Positions 40,686 through 50,639 of a stretch of DNA of 64,000 bases are shown here, piece after piece. Source of the DNA: Symbiodinium natans (Eukaryota > Sar > Dinophyceae > Suessiales > Symbiodiniaceae); the NCBI GenBank assembly GCA_905221605.1, contig CAJNDS010000824.1, forward strand, positions 327,001 to 391,000, written 5' to 3'. The position numbers and the translations under genes were made by a program. The notes beneath the pieces were generated by a model, which worked only from the letters and a program-made list of their open reading frames with translations, ran no database searches and was not told the origin of the DNA. How positions within the stretch are numbered: the first letter of the stretch is position 1; each line of letters begins with the position of its first letter.

Positions 40686-40759
40686 CCCCTTTCCTCCCCA
40701 CCCCCCAGGTCATTTGTTTTGCAATTTCCTCCCCAACCCCGTCCCCAACGCCCCCCCTC

Positions 40760-41325
40760 CTTTAAACTGTGCAAGCGTTTTCAAAGCACTGAATCCTTCC
40801 CAAGGCCATCATGCGAGCATTGTGTTTGCAAACGGTGGAGGGAGGGCTGCACCCCGCCCGACCCCCCCCCCTCTTTAAAACCGTGCCCCCCCCCTCTTTA
40901 AAACCGTGCCAGGTCGCTTCTCAGCATATGAATCCTGTCCAAGCCTATCATGCCAGCATTGGGTTTGCAAATAGGGGGGGGCTGCGCCCCCCCCAACCCC
41001 CCCGCTTCTTAAAGCCATGCCGCTTGCTTCAAAGCAAATGAATCCTTTCCGAACCCATCATGAGAGCATTCCCCCCCGCTTGAAAGGGGGGGGGGGTGGG
41101 GCTGCGCTTTTTAGCCGGGCAAACTTGCTTCAATCATACGAATCCCTTCCAAACCCATGATGATGCGAGCATTGTGTTTGCAAATGGGGGGGGCTGCGCC
41201 CCCCCCAACCCCCCCGCTTTTTTTAGCCGGCAAGCCTGCTTCAAAGCTTACGAATCCCTTCCAAACCCATGATGCGAGCATTGTGTTTTCAAATGCGGCG
41301 GTCTGCGCAGCCCCCAACCCCCTGA
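40760..41325 (+). repeat. Satellite of about 100-140-bp units
   Basis: About five units, each with AATCC-TTCC-AACCCATCATG, GAGCATTGTGTTTGCAAA and G8/C8-rich stems (GGGGGGGCTGCGCCCCCCCC) that can form hairpins. Confidence 0.85.
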
Positions 41326-41394
41326 AGAAAGAGGGAATATATGCTTGCTTTCCTACGAAAATTCAGACCTTATGGTGGAAGTTGAATTTTCCGT

Positions 41395-41640
41395 TTAAAA
41401 ATAGAGATATAAACGTCTTCTTAGTAAAGAATCGAAGAAAATAGAGCTTGTGTTATGAGACATGAACAAAAACACTTGTTGTCTACGAGTCACAAATAGA
41501 GAAAATGCATGTACTCTTATGACAATATAGAGAATTAGCTTTTCATGTATTCCTCTCTCATGTCTTCCTCGTGAAATAAAGAGAAGAAGTCTGAAAATAC
41601 TGACAAAATAGGAAACTATAGAACAATAGAGGTTTTCGCT
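41395..41640 (+). repeat. AT-rich direct repeat, left copy
   Basis: Contains GAACAAAAACACTT...GAGTCACA...CTCATGTCTTCCTC, which recurs in the same order and orientation at about 44770-44880. Confidence 0.8.
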
Positions 41641-43985
41641 ACCACCCAACCCCCCAAATCCACCCCCGCCCCAATCCCCCAGCCCTCCCACCCCCCGCAA
41701 GATTAGCTGCACCGCGGTTTGCAGCCAAGAACCACGCACACTGCCTCGTTGGAGCAAGTGATGATGGCAGTTCTGCATAGGCAAGCGTTATCATCATGAC
41801 GCCATACCCGTAGTCGTAACCGCACATGCACGTGATGACGTCAAGGCTACCAGCGCATCCACGAGGATCCATGCCCGAACGACGTTAACGGAGGAGCCTC
41901 TCTGACAAAGGTACACACAACAACTGAGAGAAAACATTGAGAAAACATGATTGCAACAATGCCAACGACTTTGTGCTGTTTCTAAGTAATTATCGACATG
42001 TATCGACAACACTACGCCGTACTGTAATGCGAAGCCCGCATTCTGCAACTCCTAGGATAGCGTTCACAACGAACTGCATCAAAAATCCTGTAGAGCCAGC
42101 TTCCTCACCAAGGCAGATAGTTTACATGAGGAGTGCTGACTACGTGTGACATGCTAGAATGCATGTTCCTTGTGGGGTGTTCTACAATAAACCAAAAATT
42201 GCGAGAAATGAGCTTTTGTGAAGCTGCCCTGGGTTGTGCTGGACTGATGCGGATGATGTTGTTAATTCCCATTCGCTTCCTGACATTCGCCGACAAAAAG
42301 CCTTCGTCAAATACTTTAGGGCAGCAGAACAGCCGGAGTAGTGCGAGCCCCAAGTCCGGAAGGGCATGAATTGTCGGCGGCTGTCGTCAAGCAATCTCAG
42401 AGTGGGTTATCGACTTTGCATTCATGTCAGAGCTCCAAGCCCTCCGCAAGTGTCGCAAAGCAGGAGATGCTCGAGGATAGCATTTTTGTCGACAGCTGCC
42501 TGTGTTTGCACAGATCCTGCCTGCAGGATAACGTATGTTCTGCAGCGGGCCCAGGATCAGGTCTCACTTCACGCCGGTGATGGCCAAGCAACATGCGCAA
42601 AAAAACGGGTGCCAGCAGTTGGAGTGGTACAGGAAGTTGTTGTCGATCATGTTAATCTGGCTGATAGCGAGCCTGAAATGGCGCCAGCATTCAAACGTGC
42701 TGGCACCTTGTCACGTGAGTGTAGTGTGGGGTCGCGAGGGCACACGGGCGCACTGTCGCAGCGTCATCCGCTATGTGGGCCTTCATGTCGATCTCTTTCG
42801 GATGTAGCATGCTACATGTTCTGAGCAGGCGAAATAAACATTATGCGGGCACATGCGGGCGCATTCTCACGCACCGCTCAGCTGACGTTGATTGTGAGTT
42901 TACGCAGCAGTCCTCGAGAAACTCCACGCCATGGCTTTAGTGCCACATTGATCCCTTCCACATGGCCAGAACAGCTTTTGTTTGGTGGGGTTGGACCACG
43001 CTCTCTGAAGTAATAGCGCGAACCGAGGCTTGCGTAACAGGAATGAGGAGGCCACACACAGACATGTGGGCTTGCCGCCGCGGCACGAGAAGTCTTCGGC
43101 ACGCACCACAACAGCACACATGTACTGCATATATACATTGGAGTTGTGCGGACAGGACATTTGCGCGGTCATTCTTCTCATAAGCTCAATCCGCCATCTC
43201 AGATGGCGAAGCAAGCAAGAGGTGGAGTACACAGCAGATGAGTGCAGCGGCAGCCGAATGAGCGTCCATCCAGCCACGATCCACTCTCAAGCCATGACCT
43301 CGCGAGGACATGTTCACCAGGGCCTGAGCGGGGGGTGGAGCAAGTAAACGAGCAAGTGCATGACGCCAAAGCAATCTTTGCCAGTCAGTTGAACATGTTG
43401 TTGTTGTGTGCAGCTACAGATCCCTTTGCAACCCGAGCACTCTCGAGCGCGCCTGGCCGCATCATCCTGTGAAAGATTACCTACCAAGAGGTCGGTACGT
43501 TCACTCCAAGGGGTGCCCCACTGACAAAATCAGTCACGATGGTGTGTTCGTGTGTGCACGCGTGCGGGGCTGGCTGCAGTGCAATCATCTCTGGCGATGG
43601 CATACCACAGCTTGCCTCCTTGAACACAGAGTCTTACGCGGGGAGCTTTGCATGGCAAGGCTCATGTCCCAGAACATGAAGGTTTGACGGACCCCGATTT
43701 TGGGATTCAAAAATCGCGTCTGTCAGGAGCTGCAAGTAGCATCAAAGCATATCAAAGCTGGAAGACATTCCCCCTTGCACATTACTGTGTTGAACGCTAC
43801 CATGGCATTGCTGGGGCCACGTTAGCTTCAGGAACCATGGCCGGCTGGATCAGGGGAACCGGCGTCCAACCCAACAGTTTTGACTGGGGGCCCTTGAGAA
43901 CGTTGAGGTGACGAGGACAAGAAGTTTTTCACTCATGCAAATATATAAAAAACGTCTTGTGCTGGTGGGCAACCGTTGCAAGCAG

Positions 43986-44167
43986 ACTGGGACTTGCTGT
44001 AGCACCTTCTGCAGCGTTTTGCGCTTTCTGGCCCATTTTCCTGCCGGCGATGCCCGTCTCCGAGCTGGGCCGTGCCGTACAGCGTGAGGTTATGCAGGAG
44101 ATGGCCGTGCTGATTGGGCAGTCAGGCACCCCGTGTAGCCATGTCATTCCTCGACAGAGCTGGGCAG
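43986..44167 (+). CDS. Putative exon inside the large element
   Basis: Reads LGLAVAPSAAFCAFWPIFLP, AMPVSELGRAVQREVMQEMA and VLIGQSGTPCSHVIPRQSWA, then cag/gaagag at the start of a GA microsatellite (possible GA donor). The rest of the element's unique core (41640-43985) holds only short frames on both strands. Confidence 0.35.
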
Positions 44168-44186
44168 GAAGAGAGAAAGAGACAGC

Positions 44187-44189
<3 letters not shown>

Positions 44190-44279
<90 letters not shown>

Positions 44280-44335
44280 GACAGAGGAGAGACAGAGTGA
44301 GAGAGAGACAGAGCGAGAGGGGGGGCAAAAAGCGA
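44190..44335 (+). repeat. (GA)n microsatellite, about 85 perfect bp then degenerate
   Basis: Long GA run from about 44191 to 44275 and a degenerate tail. Confidence 0.97.
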
Positions 44336-44574
44336 GCGAGAGAAACCGCAGTCAGGGGTGCCACGGCACCTTTTCAAGAGCATGGGGTTCTGCGTTTCCT
44401 GCTGTTGGTCGGGGCGCTGCCATTCATGCACGCTAGATGTTTCTGCGTCTCCTGTTCTTTGCGGGGATGCTGAGGTTTCCGCGACTCTTGCTCTTGGTAG
44501 GGGGTGCCGTTGCACCTTTTCATCATGTCATGAGGTTTGAAAGAGAAAAGAAGCCCCAAGAAAGCAAGATGCTT

Positions 44575-45145
44575 CCTATGACAACATAGAGGAAATAGAG
44601 GCTTTCATACGAAAATATAGCGAAAACACAAAGTGTTTTCATATTAAAATGTAGAGGTCTTGATATTCAAATATAGAGAATAGAGGGTTTCACGTTCAAA
44701 TGTTAAGACAATGGAGGTTTGCCTATTCAGAGACAGAGCAAATAATGGGCTTCCTATTAAAATTAGGACAAGACGAACAAAAACACTTTTAATTGCAAGT
44801 CACATATTGAGATAACACAGAGAATAAGTTTCTCATGTATTCCTCTCTCATGTCTTCCTCATTAAATATAGAGGAAAACTATGCCGATGTAGACAAAAAT
44901 AGAGAGAAATAGAGGTTTTAGTTATAAAATAGAGAGAAATAGAGGTTTTCGAATTGAAGTATAGAGAAATTAGAAAAACTAGAGGTTTTCATGCTAAATG
45001 TAGAGAAAATAGAGGTTTTCATATTCAAATATAGAGAAGAAAGAGGTTTTCCTATTCAAATATAGAGGAGAAAGAGGTTTTCCTATTGAAAATTAGAGAA
45101 AATAAAGGTTTTCATAGTAAAATATAGAGAAAACAGCAAAAACGC
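44575..45145 (+). repeat. AT-rich tandem repeats (ATAGAGGTTTTC)n, right copy
   Basis: Degenerate 25-35-bp units such as ATAGAGGTTTTCATATTCAA, containing the second copy of the sequence at 41395-41640. Confidence 0.85.
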
Positions 45146-45149
45146 TCCG

Positions 45150-45345
45150 CACCCGCTGCAAAAAAAAAGGCGCCCTCACGGCACCCGCAACAAAAAAAAA
45201 CGCGCCCCCGCACCCGCAGCAAAAAAAAAAAAAAAAGCGCCCCCCGCACCCGCAGCAAAAAAAAAAACGCGCCCCCGCACCCGCAGCAAAAAAAAACGCG
45301 CCCCCGCACCCACAGCAAAAAAGCACCCGCAACAAAAAAAAAACA
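45150..45345 (+). repeat. (A-run + CGCGCCCCCGCACCCGCAGC)n repeats, right cluster
   Basis: About six units ending in the right terminal inverted repeat of the large element. Confidence 0.9.
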
Positions 45346-45417
45346 CTCTTACCGCCTGGGTTTATAGGGTTAGAGGAGATGTAGGGTTCAGGGTTTAGTG
45401 CTGAGGGGGCTCTTTCA

Positions 45418-45501
45418 ACTGACAGTCCTTAATAAGGATTCTGGTACCCTCCATTATAATCCCTACTAAGGGCTGTCAGTATACGGGGGGAACATCCCCA
45501 G
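45418..45501. mobile_element. Family B element flanked by a 17-bp direct repeat (copy B9)
   Basis: Inner AGTCCTTAATAAGGATT / AATCCCTACTAAGGGCT and right end ACGGGGGGAACATCCCC. TGAGGGGGCTCTTTCAA occurs perfectly at 45402-45418 and 45510-45526, on either side. Confidence 0.8.
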
Positions 45502-45561
45502 TGTAGGCTTGAGGGGGCTCTTTCAAAGAGCGGTTTTTTCGAGCACATCAGCTGACTGTTA

Positions 45562-45659
45562 TACTAGGATGCCCAGAAGTACCCTTATTCCCTTTTTGGG
45601 GGGGTTTAGGTTCCCTTATAAACCCCTTTCAGCAAAAAAGGCACCCTTTTTTAGTCTAG
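45562..45659. mobile_element. Palindromic element, family G-like (copy G3)
   Basis: TAGGATGCCCAGAAGTACCC at the left and GGCACCCTTTTTTAGTCTAG at the right, ending with an AG before an exon-like frame. Confidence 0.6.
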
Positions 45660-45770
45660 GTTATTGGGCAGCCTTGTATAGCGAATGGGCAGCTTTGCGG
45701 TCTGCAGGCATCTGGGTGAAGGGGTGCAGGAAGAGGCTCCAGGCTAAGCAGCTGAGTTGGGGCCATTTAG
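45660..45770 (+). CDS. Putative exon, unknown protein
   Basis: Reads YWAALYSEWAALRSAGIWVK then GCRKRLQAKQLSWGHLG. It follows the AG that ends element G3 and runs into a TTTAGGG array (45777-45865). No family. Confidence 0.35.
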
Positions 45771-45776
45771 GGTTAG

Positions 45777-46090
45777 AAGGGTTTAGGGTTTATAGGGTTT
45801 AGGGTTTAGGGTTTAGGGTTTAGGGTTTAGGGTTTAGGGTTTAGGGTTTAGGGTTTAGGGTTAGAGGCTGACCCAGAGACGGTAAGGCAGGAATTCGGTG
45901 TACGAGCACCTGCTTGTCGGATCCTGGGGTCTGGGGGCCTGGGAGCTTAGGAGTTTCAGCTTCGAGGGCTTACGAGCTTCAATTCGCTGGGCGTTGGGAT
46001 TTAGGGTTTAGGGTTTGGGGTTTAGGGTTTAGGGTTTAGGGTTAGGGTTTAGGGTTTAGGGTTTCGGGTTTGGGGTTGGGGTGTAGGGGT
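45777..46090 (+). repeat. TTTAGGG arrays
   Basis: 45777-45865 (about 12 units) and 45990-46085. Confidence 0.95.
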
Positions 46091-46096
46091 TTCCAG

Positions 46097-46198
46097 TTGA
46101 TATGTTCCCCGCTTCTGTTAACAGATCCCTAATAGGGACTTTAATCAGGGGTACTTCAATCCCTTTTATGGGCTGTTAGTATAAGGGGGAACATCCCA
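46097..46198. mobile_element. Palindromic element, family B (copy B10)
   Basis: TGATATGTTCCCCGCTTCTG at the left, AGTATAAGGGGGAACATCCC at the right. Confidence 0.8.
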
Positions 46199-46210
46199 CG
46201 TTGCCCGTCG

Positions 46211-46416
46211 TATCTTGGTAGATGAAACCCGAAGGGTCCATGTACCCAATTCTTATATACCTTGGCCCCAACGTCCCTAAGTAGGAAGTACTTTAAGGCC
46301 CAAGTATTCCCTAAAGTAGGTACAGGGACCCTTACATTAAGGGTGCCTATTTGGGGTTTAGGGTTTAGGGTTTAGGGTTTTTGGGGTTTCCGGCCAAATC
46401 TTGGTAGATGAAAGCC
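46211..46416 (+). repeat. About 20-bp direct repeat around element A4
   Basis: ATCTTGGTAGATGAAACCCGA (46212-46232) and ATCTTGGTAGATGAAAGCCGA (46397-46417) lie on either side of the family A element plus a TTTAGGG array. Confidence 0.7.
46232..46333. mobile_element. Palindromic element, family A (copy A4)
   Basis: AAGGGTCCATGTACCCAATT at the left and AGTAGGTACAGGGACCCTT at the right, with inner CTTGGCCCC / GGCCCAAG. Confidence 0.8.
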
Positions 46417-46443
46417 GAGATGTCCAGGCCCGATTGAGCTGAA

Positions 46444-46510
46444 GATGGGGATGCCGACCCTCGAGGGCTCTGCCGGCATCTTCCGGTATGAGGACACGGC
46501 ACATGGGCGC
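46444..46510 (+). CDS. Putative exon, unknown protein
   Basis: MGMPTLEGSAGIFRYEDTAH-GR after gctgaag and before TTTAGGG-like sequence. Borders uncertain. Confidence 0.35.
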
Positions 46511-46758
46511 GGTTTAGGGCTTGGGGTTTCTTAGGGGTACTTGGAGATATGTTTTTTTATTTTTGGGTACTATATTTCTTAAGAAACATCATATAAGATA
46601 ATTTCAGCTAGGGTTCCAAGTTCAGTACTGGTTTAGGGTTTAGTGTCTAAGGGCATTTGGAAGTTCAGTGTGTTAGGGCAACAACTAGAACAATTAAACC
46701 CGAAACCCAATACCCTAAACCCTAAACCGGCTAAACCGCCGGAGCTTGTCCACCATCT

Positions 46759-46919
46759 GTACCAGGACGTGCTATTGGACCCTGTAACCCCTTAAAAAGG
46801 CCCTTTGCAGGGTTTAGGGTTTAGGGTTTAGGGTTTGGAGTTTAGGGTTTAGGGTTTAGGGTTTAGGGTTTATTATAAGGCCTATAATACCCCATCCCCC
46901 ATCCTGGTATAATCTCAAG
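46759..46919 (+). mobile_element. Family E element in a GT-AG intron, carrying a TTTAGGG array
   Basis: GTACCAGGACGTGC opens and CCATCCTGGTATAATCTCAAG closes the intron. The inner pair GGACCCTGTAACCCC/ATACCCC is split by an inserted TTTAGGG array (46807-46872). It separates PAKPPELVHH (upstream) from the island at 46920. Confidence 0.6.
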
Positions 46920-47000
46920 GCTGGAGCCATCGCTGCCATGCGGCGAGCCCTCCGCACCGCCATCATCGCCGCCGGCGGCGAAGCTGCGGAAGGCCCTACT
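46920..47000 (+). CDS. Putative exon, unknown protein
   Basis: AGAIAAMRRALRTAIIAAGG then EAAEGPT before a TTTAGGG array. A second frame is open too, so the reading is uncertain. Confidence 0.3.
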
Positions 47001-47110
47001 TAGGGTTTAGGGTTTAGGGTTTAGGGTTTAGGGTTTAGGGTTTGGGTTTAGGGTTTAGGGTTTAGGGTTTAGGCGTCAGGATTTAGGGAATTCAGGATTT
47101 CAGGGACCTG

Positions 47111-47245
47111 GTAGCCCAGAGGTACTCTTCTGCCCTTTTTTGTTGGTTCAAGGTTTAAGGTTCCTTTTTTCACGGTAAGCAACCCAGCAACCCCGACAAG
47201 GGCCCCTTAGCATAAAAGGGCTGCCGGGTTACCAAGATTTTGAAG
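47111..47245 (+). mobile_element. Family G element between GT and AG (copy G2)
   Basis: GTAGCCCAGAGGTACTC at the left and AAAAGGGCTGCCGGGTTACC at the right; ends gattttgaag. Related to sulfotransferase intron 6. Confidence 0.6.
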
Positions 47246-47302
47246 GAGCAGCAAGAGGGACTCGGGTCCATGGAAGTTAAAAAGCGGAGTCATATGTACC
47301 GG
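47246..47302 (+). CDS. Putative small exon upstream of the membrane protein
   Basis: EQQEGLGSMEVKKRSHMYR, bounded by the AG of element G2 and a GTAATT donor. Whether it joins the gene at 47488 is unclear because the phase through the obvious acceptor does not work. Confidence 0.3.
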
Positions 47303-47487
47303 GTAATTAAATCGCCCCAAAGTCGGCCCTACTTGGATTGGTGCTTCGTGGATATTGTAGTGTTTCTCTTGATGGTGCCGCATGGATCACGCTTGCCGCG
47401 TCTTCTCCACAAACATGGCAGCACTTGTCAGACTTTAGTAGCTGCCAAAACTATACTATAAGCTGTAGCTCGGCCGTGTCAGTAACG

Positions 47488-47889
47488 ATGGCGCCGTGGG
47501 TATGGGAGCTGCTGTTCTGGCTGCCGCACGGGACAGACGTGCTCATCGGAATTGGCACATTATCGCACGTGTGCATGAACGGCCCCGAGCTTCTCCTTGA
47601 GAGCCTCAACATCCCGCCATCGCTGGCCAAGGATAAGGGCTTCCTTAAGTTTTGGACGCTCTTCAAGCTCCTATACTTCTGCTATGTGGTGATGATCGCA
47701 GCTATCTGCTTCGTGGACCGCGCGACTCGCCTTGTCTTCGCCTTTGCCTGGGTCACCGTGTACTGCGGGAAGGTGCTGGCCATCTTCGTGTGGGAACATG
47801 ACGAGCCCATGGAGGTGCGCCGGCCAAAGCTGCTGTCGCTGCTGTGTTTCCAGCTCCCCTTCATGGGGGCTTACATTGCCGTCCACTGA
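47488..47889 (+). CDS. Four-helix integral membrane protein, unknown function
   Basis: The intronless 133-codon frame starts MAPWVWELLFWLPHGTDVLI just after an acceptor-like gtgtcag, which would suit spliced-leader addition. Four hydrophobic helices lie at about residues 4-28, 52-75, 80-101 and 114-132. The loop after helix 1 has NGPELLLESLNIPPSLAKDK and that before helix 4 has WEHDEPMEVRRPK. There is no cleavable signal peptide beyond helix 1. I do not recognise a family; a small channel, transporter subunit or membrane scaffold are all possible. Codons end mostly in G or C, as in the P450 gene. The 3' flank to about 48500 is free of telomere-like repeats and probably includes the 3' UTR. 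Confidence 0.7.
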   Translation: MAPWVWELLFWLPHGTDVLIGIGTLSHVCMNGPELLLESLNIPPSLAKDKGFLKFWTLFKLLYFCYVVMIAAICFVDRATRLVFAFAWVTVYCGKVLAIFVWEHDEPMEVRRPKLLSLLCFQLPFMGAYIAVH

Positions 47890-50189
47890 GCTACGCACGA
47901 ACTGCACAGACTGGGCCAGTACGAAACGAATCGACTCGCTGCATACACCGTGCTTAATGTGCCCTGTGCTTGGTCTCGACTTCCCTGTGAGTTTACTGGG
48001 CCTCACAACCTCAGCTTGTGTTCCTCATCTCTTCGATACCTTAATCTGACATGCAAGCCAGAGTCATCAGGGACCTGCAGGGGGTTTTCCCTTTAGGATT
48101 CTGAAGTTCGCTCTCCGCAGGTTTGGGGATGGTCCTTGCAGCTTTGCAACGCAGACAAACATAGCAAACAAGCACAACACAGATGCATCCCGCCTGCAAA
48201 CGGCCTGCTCACATGGTCACATCTCGAATGCAATGTTGACAGCTCAACTTGCGGTAGTAAACGGCAAGCAGCGGATGAGTCGGTGTCCTTGTCCCCCTCT
48301 TCTCAGCCTCGCAAAACCAGCCTACTACCCGGATCAATTTGTGCAGCCCTATTTTGCTCTATGAGTTCAATAGCCGAACCTAAAGAAACTATAAATAAAC
48401 TAAACTTTCTTGATGTCGTGATTGCAACTCTCGGTGTCGTGAGGCGGAGGAGACCGATCGAAGGCCAAGCCGCCCGCGGGCACGCCGGAAGGCCAGGAGA
48501 ATATTCTAATAAAGGGTTTGGGGTTTAGGGTTTAGGGTTTGGCATTTAGGGTTTAGGGAAGCCTACTTTCCCAGAACCCCTACTCTCCCCAGTAGTTTAT
48601 CTAGGAGAGAAAAAGGTTTCAGGTCTTTTGGGCTGAAGTTTTGTCGTCTGCGAGGTGGGTCTCGCAGTGGAAGGCCCGATGCCCTAAAACTGCCTTCCTT
48701 CTCTGCCCTGCAGGCCCATGGGTTCGCAGCCGTGTGGGCGGTAAACTCCTACACCATAGACCCCCGAACCCTCAAAAAAGCGAAGCCCTTAGAGTCGCAA
48801 AACTGCAGGACTTATAGGGCTTACTTTGGGTATGACTACCCGACGTGCCCAAGGCCCTAATGATCTTACAGGCTACCTAGACGAGCCCTTGTTGAAGAGT
48901 TCTTGGGTTTCTGGAACAATAACCCTCAAAGCCGACTCAAAGCACTACCTGGGACTCTTTACCTACAGTTTTATGGATCATACCTACGAATTTAAGGGGT
49001 AATTACTGCCAAACGGTAGGTAAATATGTGGTGCTTTTCTGTAACTTTAGATCCTTAGCCTTTTTGGGTTTATTGGGTTTCTTAACAAAGGCAGCTAAAA
49101 ATCAATTTTTACCTACCCTCTTAAGTGCAGCCAAGTAACGTGAACCCAAGCATCCAGCCCCAGCTTCAGGCGAGCCGGCCCCCCACCTGCCGGACTCTGG
49201 GCAAGACAGCGCTCCCTCCTGCCTCAACCCTAAACCCTAAACCCTAAACCCTAAACCCTGAACCCTAAACCGCCTCAACCCTTACAGTTTAAGGTTCAGG
49301 GCTTTACAGGGTTTCAGGGTTTGGGCGTTATATAAAACCCAGAATATAGATCAACACTCAACCATCACCCCAATGCGCCCAAAAAAGTGACAAGTCGTCC
49401 CCTTGTTTTCACTCCGCGGGGTTGTGGGGGGGGGGGGGGGTTGTGGGAGGGGGGGGGTGTCCGAATTCCGTAGGAGCGCACATGTTGTCCCTAACATGAG
49501 GCCCTGCTTGGGTAGCAGTCATACTACGGGCCCCTGTATTCAGAGTGCCCTCAATGGGGTCAGTTCAAAACAAGCCTCTTCAACTCTGCGTGGCAAGAGC
49601 GATGTCGCGGTCCTCGACCGGCCGGGTATTCTTAATTTTAACGCTACGCGACCCGCCGTCGGCCCGGCCCAGCGCATCCGCGTGAGCATGGTGATTCCGC
49701 AGCGCCCAAGTCGCTGCACCCCAAGCAATGAGGGTTGGGTTTAGGGTTTCGTAGTTTAGGGTTGCGGGGTTTGGGGGTTCACGCTTCACGGTTTGGCGAA
49801 AAGCAAAAGGAGGGGGGGGGGGGCAGGGGCGGCAGGGGGGGGGGGGAGGGGGAGGATTTGGAGGGGGGTGCCTGTTCTCACAACCTATACACCTTCGGCC
49901 CGAGGCCTCCGCGGATAATAATCCTACGAAGCCGAATTCAGCCCTATACACCCCTAAACCCGAGTCTAGGTTTTGCTGCTCAGCTTCTTGGGGCATAACT
50001 TTTATGCTACGATGTAATCCCTAAGCCCGAAATACCCTTATCATATCATAGTTCTACTACTGGAGCTTAAGGCATCTTAGCAAAGAGCCCTTGTAAACCC
50101 TAAACCCTAAACACTGAACCCTACGCCCTATTCAGGTTTGTGGTTCACGCCGGTTTAGGCTTAGGTCACCCTAAACCCTAAACCCTTAG
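47890..50189. other. Mixed spacer: 3' flank, repeats, palindrome and weak islands
   Basis: 47890-48500 is ordinary unique DNA. 48513-48560 and 49227-49275 are short telomere-like arrays. Element F2 lies at 48951-49026. A G-rich run at 49423-49460 precedes an open frame (49475-49744, containing KSDVAVLDRPGILNFNATRP) that might be an exon. 49815-49865 is G-rich. A small island at 48713-48740 (AHGFAAVWA) follows an acceptor-like ccctgcag. Confidence 0.4.
48951..49026. mobile_element. Palindromic element, family F (copy F2)
   Basis: GGGACTCTTTACCTACAGTT at the left pairs with AACGGTAGGTAAATATG at the right. Confidence 0.7.
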
Positions 50190-50493
50190 GACATCGTCCA
50201 CTCCACCGTGTTGCGCTGGACAGCCGAGCCGGCCGACCGCGCCGCCGCCAAGGACCGCCGCTGCGGTTTTGGTTTCGGCTTTTTGTCGGGTTTTTCTTGG
50301 GGTTTCATTGGGTTTTATGGGGGGGTTATATGGGTTTGTTGGGGTTGTAGGCTTCTGTTGGGGTTGAATTGGGCTTTTTCGGGGGGGCTTAACAATTGGG
50401 TTTGATTGGGGTTTATATGGAGTTTCTTGGGCAGATGCGAGCTTGCTTGACAGCATCCGAAGTCCGGCGATGTCTTTTGTTGCCTTCTCCTGA
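50190..50493 (+). CDS. Two joined exons ending a gene, unknown protein
   Basis: Exon 50190-50265 (acceptor acccttag) reads DIVHSTVLRWTAEPADRAAA-KDRRC; intron 50266-50434 is GT-AG and G/T-rich; terminal exon 50435-50493 continues in phase with DASLLDSIRSPAMSFVAFS and TGA. No family recognised, but phase and composition are good. Confidence 0.5.
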
Positions 50494-50639
50494 GCTCCGG
50501 GTTCCTAGAGGACGCTTAACCGATGCCAAGTAGGGTACCCTTATGATACGGTGACGTTTTTTAAATAAGTGGAGGGCGGCCAGCCTGCTACGGCAAGGGG
50601 GGTAGTATCAAAGACCAGTTTAAATCCGCATGTTTTCGT

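Larger units (their letters stand above)
40274..45353. mobile_element. 5.08-kb element with about 41-bp terminal inverted repeats
   Basis: Left end 40281-40322 (GTG, T run, GTTGTGGGTGC, TTTTTT, GCTGTGGGTGC) is the inverse of right end 45306-45347 with one substitution and a one-base T-run difference. GCCTGGGTTTA occurs directly at 40263-40273 and 45354-45364, a possible 11-bp target-site duplication (part of it is telomere-like, so chance is possible). Inside: A-run/CGCACCCGCAGC repeats near both ends, a roughly 100-140-bp satellite (40760-41325), AT-rich direct repeats, and about 3 kb of unique DNA. It has no TTTAGGG arrays, unlike all its surroundings. No transposase was recognised, so it is probably non-autonomous; TIR and target length would suit a Mutator-like element. 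Confidence 0.65.

Noticed and set aside
40227-40774. Phe/Gly/Arg-rich minus-strand frames
   Set aside because: They translate the A-run/CGCACCCGCAGC repeats in several frames.
41640-43985. Transposase or reverse transcriptase inside the large inverted-repeat element
   Set aside because: Frames on both strands were read for DDE, RNase H or YxDD-like motifs and none was seen; only one putative exon remains.
44114-44473. RERERE-type frames, and their Ser-Leu reverse, around 44190-44280
   Set aside because: Products of the GA microsatellite.
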